In this document: positions 18,120 to 28,042 of the stretch, in pieces
How positions within the stretch are numbered: position 1 is the first letter of the stretch
Layout of the letters: the number at the start of each line of letters is the position of its first letter
NCBI GenBank assembly: GCA_937998875.1
Contig: CALLBO010000016.1
Coordinates: 1-64,000 of the forward strand
Length of the DNA: 64,000 bases
Direction: 5' to 3'
DNA from: an uncultured Granulosicoccaceae bacterium
GTDB taxonomy: Bacteria > Pseudomonadota > Gammaproteobacteria > Granulosicoccales > Granulosicoccaceae
The notes under the pieces: model-generated
The model's input: only the letters and a program-made list of their open reading frames with translations
What the model was told of the DNA's origin: nothing
Databases searched by the model: none
Program-made: the position numbers and the translations under genes

Positions 18120-19208
18120 TCAATTGAAGGCTGAATCGAGCGTTTTTCTAAGTTTTTGTTGATCAAAATCGTTACAAAGAAATGCCTGACCGATTCCACG
18201 CATCAGTACCAGAGTGAGATTGTTGTCCCTGACCTTTTTATCATGAGACATCAACTCGAGGCATCGTTCTGCTGACATCTCATTTGGTGGTTCAACAGGA
18301 AGACCGGTCTGGGTAAAAATTGCCTTGGTGTTTGCGACAGTGTCTTCGTCGCAGTATCCATGATCCGCTGAAAAACGGGCGGCGAGACACATGCCGGCAG
18401 CAATTGCTTCGCCGTGTAACCAGGTGCCGTAGCCAAGTGCGGTTTCAATTGCATGGCCAAATGTGTGGCCTAGGTTAAGTAATGCTCTCTGGCCGTGCTC
18501 AAGCTCGTCCGCTGCGACGATCAATGCTTTACGCTGACAGGATTTTTCCACCGCTTTGCCGAGTGCTGTTTTATCCAGCGCCAACAGGCTTGCGATATTT
18601 TCCTCAAGCCAGATGAAAAATTCCGGATCATCAATTAGACCGTATTTAATCACTTCAGCGAGACCGGCTCTGAGTTCGCGTTCGGGCAGAGAGTCCAGTG
18701 TTTTCATGTCAGCGATGACGCAGGCAGGTTGGTGAAATGCGCCAATCATATTTTTACCGAGTGGATGATTAACACCGGTTTTACCGCCGACGGATGAGTC
18801 CACCTGCGACAACAGCGTGGTAGGGACTTGTATGAACGATACACCGCGCTGATAGGATGCAGCGGCGAAACCGGTGACATCCCCAATCACGCCACCTCCC
18901 AGCGCGAGCACAGTACAACTGCGGTCAAAATTGTTTTGAATTAGCTCATCATAAATGGTGCTGACTGCATCGAGCGTTTTATACGCTTCACCTGCCGGCA
19001 ATGTGACGGAATGGCACTGGTAGTTGCTAAGTGTGCTGGTAAGTTGTTCAAGATAGATCGGTGCAACGTTGTCGTCGGTGACAATGAGTACTTTTCTACC
19101 TTTCAGATGTTGTGTGTACAAGCTGCCGTCGGTGATGAGGTTCTGGCCGATGAAAATCGGATAACTGCGCTCACCGAGGTCGACATTCAGTGTGGTTGTT
19201 GAGGCCAT
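18120..19208 (-). CDS. aroB: 3-dehydroquinate synthase
   Basis: Encodes 362 residues. The NAD-binding motif GGGVIGDVTGFAA lies near residues 104-116, followed by the active-site stretches TLLSQVDSSVGGKTGVNHPLGKN and the metal-binding region NLGHTFGHAIE and HGEAIAAGM. It converts DAHP to 3-dehydroquinate, step two of the shikimate pathway. It starts 21 nt after aroK, the usual aroKB pair. The 175-nt gap downstream, before the damX-like gene, contains a perfect 6-bp hairpin at 17968-17985 but no gene. Confidence 0.97.
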   Translation of the reverse strand: MASTTTLNVDLGERSYPIFIGQNLITDGSLYTQHLKGRKVLIVTDDNVAPIYLEQLTSTLSNYQCHSVTLPAGEAYKTLDAVSTIYDELIQNNFDRSCTVLALGGGVIGDVTGFAAASYQRGVSFIQVPTTLLSQVDSSVGGKTGVNHPLGKNMIGAFHQPACVIADMKTLDSLPERELRAGLAEVIKYGLIDDPEFFIWLEENIASLLALDKTALGKAVEKSCQRKALIVAADELEHGQRALLNLGHTFGHAIETALGYGTWLHGEAIAAGMCLAARFSADHGYCDEDTVANTKAIFTQTGLPVEPPNEMSAERCLELMSHDKKVRDNNLTLVLMRGIGQAFLCNDFDQQKLRKTLDSAFN

Positions 19209-19229
19209 GATAATTTCATCTTATGAGTA

Positions 19230-19805
19230 TTATTCTTTTTTTTCGGTGCCGACCGCATCCTGTTCGACCGTGTTAGCTGATAGCTTTGAGCTAACGTTAA
19301 GCTTATCGAGCTCGTTACAGATTTTATCAACAACTTTTTGATGCCGCTGATTGCTGGTGCTTATATGCACATGCGCAAGCTCACGATAGATAGGCCCGCG
19401 TTTTCTGCTGATTTCCAGCAAGGTAGCCCGTGGATCGCCCTGTTGTAAAAGTGGCCGCGAGTTATTTCTGGAGGTGCGCTCCACTTGCACGTCAATATCA
19501 ACATCCAGAAAAACCACCACACCGCGTTTTTTCAATCTGTCTCTGTTGGCTTCCCGTAGCACCGCACCGCCGCCTGTACCGAGTACGATATTTTCTTTAC
19601 TGGTCAGGAAATCGATCATGCGTTCTTCTCGACAGCGAAATCCTGACTCGCCTTCGAAATCAAATATGGTGGGAATGTCGACGCCGCAGGATGATTCTAT
19701 TTCGCGATCACTGTCAAAAAAGGGCTGGTTGAGTCGACGAGCGAGCTGCCTGCCAACGGTCGTTTTACCAGCGCCCATCGGGCCAATTAAAAATATGCTC
19801 GCCAT
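19230..19805 (-). CDS. aroK: Shikimate kinase
   Basis: Encodes 191 residues from the ATG complementary to 19803-19805 (MASIFLIGPMGAGKTTVG); the frame is open further upstream but the kinase fold begins here. The P-loop GPMGAGKTT is at residues 8-16, the shikimate-binding FFDSDREIE follows, then GTGGGAVLR and the lid region RNNSRPLL. It phosphorylates shikimate at O3. A C-terminal tail of about 20 residues (SKLSANTVEQDAVGTEKKE) exceeds the usual length. It heads the aroK-aroB pair downstream of the pil operon, from which it is separated by a strong terminator. Confidence 0.96.
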   Translation of the reverse strand: MASIFLIGPMGAGKTTVGRQLARRLNQPFFDSDREIESSCGVDIPTIFDFEGESGFRCREERMIDFLTSKENIVLGTGGGAVLREANRDRLKKRGVVVFLDVDIDVQVERTSRNNSRPLLQQGDPRATLLEISRKRGPIYRELAHVHISTSNQRHQKVVDKICNELDKLNVSSKLSANTVEQDAVGTEKKE

Positions 19806-19953
19806 ACTAATGTGCCGAGTTGTACTGGATGCATCGGCTTTGGAATGTAGATGACAGACAGTAGCACGAATGACCTGATTTCCGCCACGACTCTGTGGAT
19901 GCCACACTTATGCATACAACTGTTGCGTAGTTGCAGCGCAGTATTGAGTGGGC

Positions 19954-19987
19954 AAAAAAAAACCGCGGCCAGCCGCGGTTTTTTTTG
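19954..19987. terminator. Bidirectional rho-independent terminator after pilQ
   Basis: AACCGCGG and CCGCGGTT form a perfect 8-bp stem with a 4-nt loop, flanked by a run of nine A on one side and about nine T on the other. It lies just after the pilQ stop codon, between pilQ and aroK, and should end pilMNOPQ transcription. aroKB would then need its own promoter in the approximately 150 nt that follow. Confidence 0.9.
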
Positions 19988-20007
19988 TCCCTTAGAGGGT
20001 AGTGTTA

Positions 20008-22212
20008 TTAGCGATCCAGATTGGACTTGCCGTCTGTAACAATTTTCGGCGTTACAAAAACAAGCAACTCGCTTTTGTCGTCTTCACCAGTGTTGTGTTG
20101 AAACAGCTTGCCAACCAATGGCAGGTCACCAAAGAATGGGACTTGCTCACGTTGCTGAATGCTTGATTGCTCGTAGATACCACCGAGAACAACCGTTTCT
20201 CCGTTTGCAACCAGAACCTGTGTATTCACCTCACGGGTGTCAACACTCGGGATACCGCTGAATATTTCACCAACAGTGTCTTTATTCACAGTCAGGTCGA
20301 TAATGATACGCTCATCCGGTGTAATTTGAGGTCGCACTTTCAGACCCAGAACCGCTTTTCGGAAAGCTGTGCTGGTGGCACCGTTGCCAGAGTCCTGTGC
20401 ATATGGAATTTCAACACCTTGCTCGATGTAGGCTTCGTGCTGGTTGGCAGTGATAACGCGAGGCGTTGAAATCACCTCACCGCGACCTTCAGCCTGCATT
20501 GCTGACAATTCCAGTTCAAGCAGAGTGCCGAATGGAAGTTTTGCGAATGCCAGTCCGAGACTACCGGTCTTGTTGATAACCGGCATGTTCACGTTGAAAC
20601 GATCGTCGCCCAGTGTGGCACCGTTGATCAGATCAGTTGTTGCAGCCGATGAACCTGATAATGCGAAACCATCGTCATTGTCGTTGGTGGTGTTGCGGCT
20701 TATGCCGAAGCGGGTACCCATCTCGCGGTTGAAGTCATCTGTAGCGATAACGATGCGTGATTCAATCAATACCTGTCTCACCGGAACGTCCAGTCGAGTT
20801 ACCAGTGAACGTACTTTACTTAATACCTCGGCGGTATCGTTTACCAGGATGGTGTTCGTACGATCGTCGATAGTTACGTTACCGCGCTCTGACAATACAC
20901 CACCGGTTTCTGATTTAAGAATCGCGGCAACTGCGTTGGCCTTGGCGTAGTTAACTTGTACAAACTCGGTGCGCAGTGGTTCCAGTGCAATTGCCTGTTG
21001 AGCTGCTTCACGTTCTGCAGCTTCGCGTGCTTCAATGTCAGCCGCGGGAGCAACCATGATGACGTTGCCTGACTGACGCTTGTCCAGACCTTTGGTGCGC
21101 AGGATAATATCCAGTGCCTGATCCCAGGGAACATTCTTTAGTCTCAGGGTCAGTGTGCCTTCAACGTTATCGCTGACAACAATATTCATGTCAGTGAAGT
21201 CTGCCAGTAGCTGCAGTACTGAGCGGATTTCAATATCCTGAAAGTTTAGAGAGAGCTCTTCACCACTGTAGTTCACCTGCTTTCTGTTAAACGTTGGCGG
21301 ATTGAATGCTGGTGTGGCTTGTCTTGAGAAGTCTGTGCCGCGGTCAGTGCTGTTGGAATCGAATCCTACATTCTGCATGCGTGGCATAGGCTGCGCGGTT
21401 TGAGTATTTTCAACATACTCAGCGATAGGTGCACCGGTTTCAACGGTAAATTCATCGATAGGCAATACAGTTGAGTCTGTGCTTGTCTCTGTCTGGCCGT
21501 AGTCAAGTGGCAGGCTCGAAGGTAGTTCAACAACTAGCCCGTCGTCGACTGAACTGACGCCGCTGTCAGTGGCTTCTACTACTTCAGTAACAGCCATTGG
21601 AAGTTCGCTGTCGGCCAGTAGTTCATCACCGGCAGCTGGCATCAGTACATCGGAGTCGTCAAAGGTTTCAACCAGCAGTTCATCACTGTCCGGACTCACA
21701 CCAGACAAACCCTGGGCATCACCGTCGAGTGTCACTAACAGGCGATCACCGTCTATTTCTGTCTGGTATGCGGTCATTGAACCCAGGTTCAATACGACGC
21801 GTGTCCGGTCGCTTGCTTCAACAATGCTGACACTTTCAAGGTTGCCGACACCGACTGGAACAATTCGCTGATCCAGTGCGTTGGTTGTGCCCATTAAGTC
21901 AATGGCGATTCTTGCCGGATGATCAATCTTAAATGACTGTGTGTCATTAACCGGATCACTCAATTTAAACGCGATCTGTTGCTGGTTGCCCGGCAGAGTG
22001 GTGTAGCTCAGATGGTCAAGCGTTGATGCCAGACTTTGTTGAGCCATCACTGCACTGGCACCGATTGCGATTGCCAACAACCGCATTCTGCCCAGAGCAG
22101 TAACCCGGGAATTTCCACCGTTGTTTGGTGTGCCGCAGATTGTCGGGTAATTCACCATTGTTCTCCGTTGCATCGTTTCGTTCTTATCTATTAGCTGGTC
22201 AGGTGTTGCCAT
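20008..22212 (-). CDS. pilQ: Type IV pilus secretin PilQ
   Basis: Encodes 734 residues. A long N-terminal region ends in a signal sequence (MRLLAIAIGASAVMAQQSLA, about 43-62). AMIN-type repeat (LDHLSYTTLPGNQQQIAFKL) follows, then an acidic linker, a secretin N0/N1 part (LSLNFQDIEIRSVLQLLADF) and the secretin core ending VPFFGDLPLVGKLFQ and ELLVFVTPKIV. It forms the outer-membrane pore for pilus fibres. The ATG is 3 nt after pilP, with GGAG at correct distance, supporting the start despite the long n-region. Last gene of pilMNOPQ. Only one AMIN repeat is evident. Confidence 0.95.
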   Translation of the reverse strand: MATPDQLIDKNETMQRRTMVNYPTICGTPNNGGNSRVTALGRMRLLAIAIGASAVMAQQSLASTLDHLSYTTLPGNQQQIAFKLSDPVNDTQSFKIDHPARIAIDLMGTTNALDQRIVPVGVGNLESVSIVEASDRTRVVLNLGSMTAYQTEIDGDRLLVTLDGDAQGLSGVSPDSDELLVETFDDSDVLMPAAGDELLADSELPMAVTEVVEATDSGVSSVDDGLVVELPSSLPLDYGQTETSTDSTVLPIDEFTVETGAPIAEYVENTQTAQPMPRMQNVGFDSNSTDRGTDFSRQATPAFNPPTFNRKQVNYSGEELSLNFQDIEIRSVLQLLADFTDMNIVVSDNVEGTLTLRLKNVPWDQALDIILRTKGLDKRQSGNVIMVAPAADIEAREAAEREAAQQAIALEPLRTEFVQVNYAKANAVAAILKSETGGVLSERGNVTIDDRTNTILVNDTAEVLSKVRSLVTRLDVPVRQVLIESRIVIATDDFNREMGTRFGISRNTTNDNDDGFALSGSSAATTDLINGATLGDDRFNVNMPVINKTGSLGLAFAKLPFGTLLELELSAMQAEGRGEVISTPRVITANQHEAYIEQGVEIPYAQDSGNGATSTAFRKAVLGLKVRPQITPDERIIIDLTVNKDTVGEIFSGIPSVDTREVNTQVLVANGETVVLGGIYEQSSIQQREQVPFFGDLPLVGKLFQHNTGEDDKSELLVFVTPKIVTDGKSNLDR

Positions 22213-22215
22213 CAG

Positions 22216-22770
22216 TTATTCTCCAGTATCCAGTTTCAGCTGAGCCTGGCGCTGTATCCAGCCGCTGATGCCATCAGGTATTAATTCAACCAGGTTAATT
22301 TCGTTTTCAGAAATACGTGTGATCTTGCCGTGGTTCTGACCTGCGTAGTTGCCAGGTTGAACTCTGTGAATCGTGCCGTCTTTGTCCTGCACAAGCGCCC
22401 AGCTTGATGTGCGCTGTTTCAGGATGCCGACCATCTTCAGGGAATCGAGAGGAAAACCTTCGAGCGCTTCTCTTCTGCGATTATCACTTGGACGTGGTCC
22501 GCCGGAGCTTGCAGCGACAACCGTGGTTGCTGCTGCCTGGCTTGGTTTGAACGGATCGCGCAAGCCTGTCTCCGTGTATGTCACCGTTTCATACTCGAAA
22601 AATGGTGGCAGCGGATCAACACGACCCTGGTGCTTCTGCTTGGTTTCTGCGACAAACTGCTGCAGGTCGTTCATATCGCTGTCACATCCAGCTAGTGCTG
22701 CGGCAGTCAGTGTTGCGAACAAGGCCAGCTTGGTGTGCTTAAGCAGAGTTGATATTGTTGTATGTTTCAT
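22216..22770 (-). CDS. pilP: Type IV pilus inner-membrane lipoprotein PilP
   Basis: Encodes 184 residues from the ATG complementary to 22768-22770. That start is preferred over the ATG 7 codons earlier because GAGGAGG lies 6 nt before it. The lipobox LAGC gives the lipid Cys at about residue 29. The rest holds a proline-rich stretch (VDPLPPFFEYETVTYTETGLRDPF) and the HR domain LKMVGILKQRTSSWALVQDKDGTIHRV. PilP links the PilN/PilO complex to the PilQ secretin. It begins one base after the pilO stop codon. Confidence 0.94.
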   Translation of the reverse strand: MKHTTISTLLKHTKLALFATLTAAALAGCDSDMNDLQQFVAETKQKHQGRVDPLPPFFEYETVTYTETGLRDPFKPSQAAATTVVAASSGGPRPSDNRRREALEGFPLDSLKMVGILKQRTSSWALVQDKDGTIHRVQPGNYAGQNHGKITRISENEINLVELIPDGISGWIQRQAQLKLDTGE

Positions 22771-22771
22771 C

Positions 22772-23404
22772 TTATGCCTCCTCATCATCATCGAGGTAGC
22801 GGTAGGTTGTAGCTGTTAGATCCATCTCGAGTTGTTGTGCTGCCTGATCAGAATCGCCACTGCTATTGATTGGTGTGATGTTGATATCATGCAAGGTGAC
22901 AATTCGTGGCAGTGCGGCGAGTCCACTAACGAAGCTGCCAAACTGGTGATAGTCACCTGTGACCTTTATTTGAATGGGATATTCAACATAAAATTCTCTG
23001 GCAATTTCATTCTTCGGTTTGAAGTATTCAACTTCCAGGCCTGCGGCAACACTGGTTTGCGATAAATCAATCAACAGGCTTTCAATGTCTGTCTTGTTTG
23101 GCAGTTGCCGCAACATAACATTGAAGGTACGTTTCATTTCACTCAGCTGCTCTACGTAAGCTTCGCGGTTAGCTGCTTTCGCTTGAGTATTGTCAAACGT
23201 TTGCTTAAGTGTTTGTTCTTGAGCAGCAACCTGGTCGAGTTCAAGAAATTTCGGCTTGATAAGTAGCCAGATGCCCGCGCCTACAATTGCCGCGAGTAGT
23301 AATGCAAGAAGAAAAACCCTCACTGGCAGCGGTGCGGTGCCGACCTTTTTCAGATCGCTGGCATCGAGACCGTTCAGGTCATCTATAGCTTGTTTGATAT
23401 CCAC
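22772..23404 (-). CDS. pilO: Type IV pilus inner-membrane protein PilO
   Basis: Encodes 210 residues with one membrane helix near 29-48 (VFLLALLLAAIVGAGIWLLI), a coiled-coil segment and a C-terminal ferredoxin-like fold ending DLTATTYRYLDDDEEA. PilO dimerises with PilN to align the secretin with the inner-membrane platform. It follows pilN by 17 nt. Confidence 0.94.
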   Translation of the reverse strand: MDIKQAIDDLNGLDASDLKKVGTAPLPVRVFLLALLLAAIVGAGIWLLIKPKFLELDQVAAQEQTLKQTFDNTQAKAANREAYVEQLSEMKRTFNVMLRQLPNKTDIESLLIDLSQTSVAAGLEVEYFKPKNEIAREFYVEYPIQIKVTGDYHQFGSFVSGLAALPRIVTLHDINITPINSSGDSDQAAQQLEMDLTATTYRYLDDDEEA

Positions 23405-23421
23405 TTCTGGCCCCCTATCGA

Positions 23422-23979
23422 TTATTGTTCTTCGTCAGGCTTCGCAACAGATTGCGACAGGCGCAATTTGAACGAGCTGATTCCGGCTTTACTGTTTCGC
23501 GAGTTGATCAACTCCAGACCCGGTTGCTTGAACCAGTCGGAAGCTCCGAGGTTACGCATGAGTGTTGAAACCCGTGCGTTGGAGTCGGCTTTACCTTCAA
23601 AAGCGAGAACGTCTTTATTCTGCTTCATCGACATCATGAAGACGCCGTCAGGTACGCGTTCTGCGAGCTCCTGAAAAGTGTGTACAACCTGCGGACGTCT
23701 GGCTTGAAGTTCCTGAATGATATCCATGCGAGCCAGCAGATCTGCCTTGGTTGATTCCAGTTCTTCGATCTCGCGAAGATCTTTTTTCAAGTTGTCAATT
23801 TCACTTTGCAGATAGGCATTGCGTGCTTGCTGGTGATCGATCTTGCCGCTTGCGTAATGAACACCGGCGTATACCGCAACAGCACCGACAATGGCTGTCA
23901 GTAGCGCACTCATGCCAAACTGTTTGGCTTTCTCGGCCCGTTCTTCTTCACGCCACGGGAGTAGATTAATTCTCGCCAT
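23422..23979 (-). CDS. pilN: Type IV pilus inner-membrane protein PilN
   Basis: Encodes 185 residues. The conserved PilM-binding N-terminus MARINLLPWREEER is present, followed by a membrane helix (about 22-44) and a coiled coil. The N-terminal INLLPW motif docks in the groove of cytoplasmic PilM. It overlaps the end of pilM by one base, which indicates translational coupling. Confidence 0.96.
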   Translation of the reverse strand: MARINLLPWREEERAEKAKQFGMSALLTAIVGAVAVYAGVHYASGKIDHQQARNAYLQSEIDNLKKDLREIEELESTKADLLARMDIIQELQARRPQVVHTFQELAERVPDGVFMMSMKQNKDVLAFEGKADSNARVSTLMRNLGASDWFKQPGLELINSRNSKAGISSFKLRLSQSVAKPDEEQ

Positions 23980-25037
23980 TAGTCGAATCCTCTTGTCGCC
24001 AGTCCACAGGCAATCATCATTGCCGGTCCATCAGACTGGAGTCGTTGCTGAGCAACGCCAGAGGCGCACTCAATGTCGTGGAATGGATCGGCCTTACTTG
24101 TTGGCGTACCGATCTGGGTTTCGATCAACTCGCAGATGCCCGGTATCTCAGCGCAACCACCCGCCAGAAGAATCTGATCGATAAAATCGTTTTTATCGGC
24201 TGAGAAGAAAAACTGCAGAAAGCGGTTGGCTTGCTGAACCATTTGGTCTTTGAATGGATCCAGAATTTCCGGGCCGTAGTTGTCAGGCAGACCACCAACA
24301 CGCTTAACACGACCAGCGTCTTCGTAGGAAAGGCCAAATCGGCGCATGATCTCTTCTGTCAATTGCTTGCCGCCAAAAGGCTGCTCTCTGGTGTAGACAA
24401 GCTTTTCATCGCGCAACACATTCAGACTGGTCATCGTCGCACCGATGTCGAGCACGGCGATAGTCTTGTCAGCCCAGTCAACATCTGTTTGATCTTTGAT
24501 CATCTTGCAGGTGTGCTCGATGGTGTACGGTTCGATGTCGACCACTTTCGCAGTAAGTCCACCGATCTCGCAGGCTGCGGTCCGCTCCTCTACGTTCTCA
24601 CTGCGCGAGGCAACAATAAGGACATCATCTGAACCAGGCTCATCCTCTGACGGCCCGATTACCTGGTGATCCAGATTGACTTCGTCCAGTGCGTAGGGGA
24701 TGTACTGATCCGCCTCAAGCTGAATTTGTGCTTCAAGCTCGCTGTCTTTAAGGCCTGCCGGCATCTGGATCACCTTAGTGATAACCATGGCGCTCGGTAC
24801 GGCGACGGCGGCAAATTTACGTTTGGAGCCGGATTTCTTGACGGCGCGTTTGATCGCTTCGCCTACCGCTTCAACGTCCTGTAAGCTCTTGTCGTTCATG
24901 GCGTTTGCCGGCAGTGGTTCCACTGCGTAGCTCTCTACCTTGTAAGCCGTCTTGGACTTACTGAGCTCCAGGAGCTTGACCGACGTGGAGCTAATGTCCA
25001 GACCGATCAGATTCGATTGTTTATTTCCGAAGTTCAT
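23979..25037 (-). CDS. pilM: Type IV pilus actin-like protein PilM
   Basis: Encodes 352 residues from MNFGNKQS; five upstream codons are in frame but lack family similarity. The actin-like ATPase fold shows GLDISSTSVKLLEL near the N-terminus, AVLDIGATMTSL near the middle and LLAGGCAEIPG near the C-terminus. PilM is cytoplasmic, binds PilN and joins the pilus motor. First gene of the operon; the promoter should lie in the 243-nt gap before divergent mrcA. Confidence 0.95.
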   Translation of the reverse strand: MNFGNKQSNLIGLDISSTSVKLLELSKSKTAYKVESYAVEPLPANAMNDKSLQDVEAVGEAIKRAVKKSGSKRKFAAVAVPSAMVITKVIQMPAGLKDSELEAQIQLEADQYIPYALDEVNLDHQVIGPSEDEPGSDDVLIVASRSENVEERTAACEIGGLTAKVVDIEPYTIEHTCKMIKDQTDVDWADKTIAVLDIGATMTSLNVLRDEKLVYTREQPFGGKQLTEEIMRRFGLSYEDAGRVKRVGGLPDNYGPEILDPFKDQMVQQANRFLQFFFSADKNDFIDQILLAGGCAEIPGICELIETQIGTPTSKADPFHDIECASGVAQQRLQSDGPAMMIACGLATRGFD

Positions 25038-25280
25038 AATTCTGGCGTGCACCCAGGCTGTATGCTCAAGTTATGATTAATCACAGATTCGCAATGAATA
25101 TGTTCTTAATTTTTAATAAGTTGCAAAGGTTTGGACTTAAAACCGATGACAACTGTCATAATCTGTGGTGCAAAAGACACTCCAAGTTTTCCGGGCTGCT
25201 ATTCAAAACCGTTAAAAAGAACACATTTGATGAGATAATCAGCACAGCTTGAAATACCTTCTTCCCATAACCACTATCGC

Positions 25281-27965
25281 TTGCGCGATAATTGGCAGCA
25301 TTACTTACTTCCGGGGTACTCCACATTGATTGGACGACTACTCAAGTTGTTTTTCGGGCTCGCATTGCTGGCTGTGATTGGTGTCGGCATTGCCGGCGTC
25401 CTGATCTACAAGCGTCTTGAGCCAAATCTGCCCGACATTGACGCACTTAATGATGTCGAACTGCACGTGCCATTGCTGGTGTACTCCAGAGACGGCAAGT
25501 TACTTGCCGAATTTGGCGAGAAACGGCGGGAGCAGCTGCTAATTGAAGACACACCGCAGGTCATTATTGATGCAGTAATAGCGTCGGAAGATGATCGTTT
25601 CTACGAGCATCCGGGGGTTGATTATCAGGGTTTGCTGCGTGCTGGAGTCAATCTGATTAAAACCGGCAGAAAAGGACAGGGTGGCAGCACCATTACGATG
25701 CAGGTGGCCCGGAATATTTACTTATCACCAGAGAAAACCTACCTCAGGAAAATTAATGAAATCCTGTTGTCTCTCAAAATAGAGCGTCAGATAAGCAAAG
25801 CTTCTATTTTAGAATTGTATTTAAACATCCCTTATCTGGGGAATCGTGCCTATGGAGTGGCGTCAGCCGCCAAAGTTTACTACGGCAAAGACGTCGCTGA
25901 TCTGACGCTCCCGGAAGCGGCAATGATCGCCGGCTTGCCAAAAGCACCATCCAGATACAATCCGGTGGTTAATCCGGAACGGGCGATGATCAGGCGCAAC
26001 TACGTGCTGCGTCGTATGTTTGAGCTTGGCAAGATAACCGAGGCTGAATTCAAAGCCGCAGTCGCGAGCCCGGTGACCGCGACACTGCATCAGACACCTA
26101 GCGAAGTAGAAGCGAGCTATGTCAGTGAAATGGCTCGCGCGCAGATGGTTGCATGGCTGGGCCCTGAAGCCTATACGGGTGGTTACAAACTCTATACAAC
26201 GATAGATAGTACACATCAAAAGGCAGCCAACCGTGCGTTGAAGGCGGCGCTGCTGGACTACGAGAAGCGACATGGTTTTCGCTTGCCGGGCAAGTTGAGT
26301 CCGGAAGATGCCCAGACGCAGGAGAGCATTGATAGTCAACTTGGTGTGCTGCCATCGCACGGTGATTTGAAGCCGGCGTTGATCGTCGCCACTGATGCCA
26401 CCAGTGCACAAGGTGTGCTGATTGGTGGTGAAGCGATATCAATAGCGTGGGAGCAAATGGAATGGGCGTCGCCGCGTAGCGAGGAAGATCCCGAGAAGCC
26501 TGCTTTCACTACGCCGGGTGAAATTCTATCTGCGCTTGATATGGTCTATGTCGTTGTAGACGATAACGGCGTTTATTCGCTCGCGCAGATGCCCGAAGTA
26601 GAAGGCGCGTTTGTGTCGTTGTCGCCGCAGAGCGGCAAAGTACTGGCGCTGGTGGGGGGGTTCGATTTTTATCGCAGCAAGTTCAACCGTATTACCCAGG
26701 CTTATCGTCAGCCCGGCTCAAACTTCAAACCGTTCATCTATTCAGCAGCGCTGGAGCATGGAGATACGCCTGCCTCTATTTATAATGATACGCCGGTGGT
26801 ACTGGAAGACAGTGTGCTAGAGGATGAATGGCGCCCGAGAAATTATTCAGGAAGATTCTTCGGTCCGACCAGGCTGCGCGAAGCGTTGGTGAAGTCGCGA
26901 AATCTCGTTTCTATAAGAGTGCTGCAGGAACTGGGGATTCCGCGGGCAGTGAGATACGCGGAGCGGTTTAATTTTGAAGAACGAAGTTTGCCGCGAAATT
27001 TATCGCTGGCGCTAGGCAGTGGAGACATGACACCCATGCAGCTGGCATCTGCATATATGATCTTTGCCAATGGTGGTTATTCCATACAGCCGCGCTTTAT
27101 TGAAAAAATCGTTGATAGCGCTGGCAATATTGTTTACCAGTCTGCGGTGGTGCAAAGTTGCGAAACTGACGAGCAGTGTGCTGAACTTGAACAGCAGAAT
27201 AATGGCATCACAGAGGTTGAAAATGTAGCGGTGGTCGATGTATCGAATGAAGAAGACCAGGTGCTTGAGATTAATGCTTCTGCCCAATCTGATTCTGATC
27301 TTTCTGATTCCGCCCAGGAATCTTCCGAGGCGCAGTTTCCGGGAATACCAACAGCACCGTTGGTAGTGACTGCTAAAAGAGTTATTGAACCTCGCAATGC
27401 CTATATCATGCGTTCAATTATGGGAGAGGTGATTGACCGTGGCACCGCCCGCCGGGCAAAAGAACTGGGTCGCAGCGATCTGGCGGGTAAAACCGGCACC
27501 ACCAACGATTTATACGATGCATGGTTTACCGGGTTTAATTCGCAACTCGTGGCAACAGCCTGGGTGGGCTATGACGAACAACAGTCTATGGGGCCGAAAG
27601 AGAGCGGTGGTCGTGCTGCTCTGCCGATGTGGATGGACTATATGTCTGTAGCGCTCAATGGGGTCGCAGAAGATAATCTGCTGCAACCTGAGGGAATTGC
27701 CACCGTGAAGATAGACAGAAAGACCGGCAAACTGGCTACACCGGGTGCTGAGGGATCCTACTTTGAGTTTTTCAGAGCAGAGAATATTCCGACTGAGTAT
27801 GCAGAGCCTTTTGCCAATGTTCAGCCGGTGCAGCCGGCGGGGGTTGAGCCAGTGGTGAATACTGTTCAGGTTGCCCCACAGGAGAATCAAGTCGCACAGC
27901 CGCGGCCGGTGGTGCAGCCGCGACCTAAACCGGCGCAGCAAAAAGAAGTCGACTCGTTGTTTTAA
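25281..27965 (+). CDS. mrcA: Penicillin-binding protein 1A (bifunctional glycosyltransferase/transpeptidase)
   Basis: Encodes up to 894 residues. A membrane anchor lies at about 23-45. The GT51 domain shows EDDRFYEHPGVD and GGSTITMQVARN; the transpeptidase domain shows SNFKP (SxxK), SRN (SxN) and KTGTTN. It polymerises and cross-links peptidoglycan. There is an OB-like region between the domains, an acidic Ser-rich insert near 615-690 and a Pro/Gln/Val-rich tail. The start is TTG at 25281 with no obvious ribosome-binding site; a second TTG at 25326, with GGGG upstream, would give a 15-residue shorter protein. Divergent from pilM, as in Pseudomonas. Confidence 0.96.
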   Translation: MRDNWQHYLLPGYSTLIGRLLKLFFGLALLAVIGVGIAGVLIYKRLEPNLPDIDALNDVELHVPLLVYSRDGKLLAEFGEKRREQLLIEDTPQVIIDAVIASEDDRFYEHPGVDYQGLLRAGVNLIKTGRKGQGGSTITMQVARNIYLSPEKTYLRKINEILLSLKIERQISKASILELYLNIPYLGNRAYGVASAAKVYYGKDVADLTLPEAAMIAGLPKAPSRYNPVVNPERAMIRRNYVLRRMFELGKITEAEFKAAVASPVTATLHQTPSEVEASYVSEMARAQMVAWLGPEAYTGGYKLYTTIDSTHQKAANRALKAALLDYEKRHGFRLPGKLSPEDAQTQESIDSQLGVLPSHGDLKPALIVATDATSAQGVLIGGEAISIAWEQMEWASPRSEEDPEKPAFTTPGEILSALDMVYVVVDDNGVYSLAQMPEVEGAFVSLSPQSGKVLALVGGFDFYRSKFNRITQAYRQPGSNFKPFIYSAALEHGDTPASIYNDTPVVLEDSVLEDEWRPRNYSGRFFGPTRLREALVKSRNLVSIRVLQELGIPRAVRYAERFNFEERSLPRNLSLALGSGDMTPMQLASAYMIFANGGYSIQPRFIEKIVDSAGNIVYQSAVVQSCETDEQCAELEQQNNGITEVENVAVVDVSNEEDQVLEINASAQSDSDLSDSAQESSEAQFPGIPTAPLVVTAKRVIEPRNAYIMRSIMGEVIDRGTARRAKELGRSDLAGKTGTTNDLYDAWFTGFNSQLVATAWVGYDEQQSMGPKESGGRAALPMWMDYMSVALNGVAEDNLLQPEGIATVKIDRKTGKLATPGAEGSYFEFFRAENIPTEYAEPFANVQPVQPAGVEPVVNTVQVAPQENQVAQPRPVVQPRPKPAQQKEVDSLF

Positions 27966-27976
27966 AGCGCTCCCTG

Positions 27977-28032
27977 CCGTTTCGTGAGAAACGGTGGACT
28001 ATTTGAGGAAGGTTGAAACTTCTGTTCAACCT
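27977..28032. terminator. Two hairpins between convergent mrcA and hemE
   Basis: CCGTTTC/GAAACGG (27977-27994, 4-nt loop) and AGGTTGAA/TTCAACCT (28010-28032, 7-nt loop) fill most of the 77-nt gap. No long T-run is seen. They may terminate mrcA and hemE transcripts from opposite sides. Confidence 0.45.
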
Positions 28033-28042
28033 ACTCGGTTTG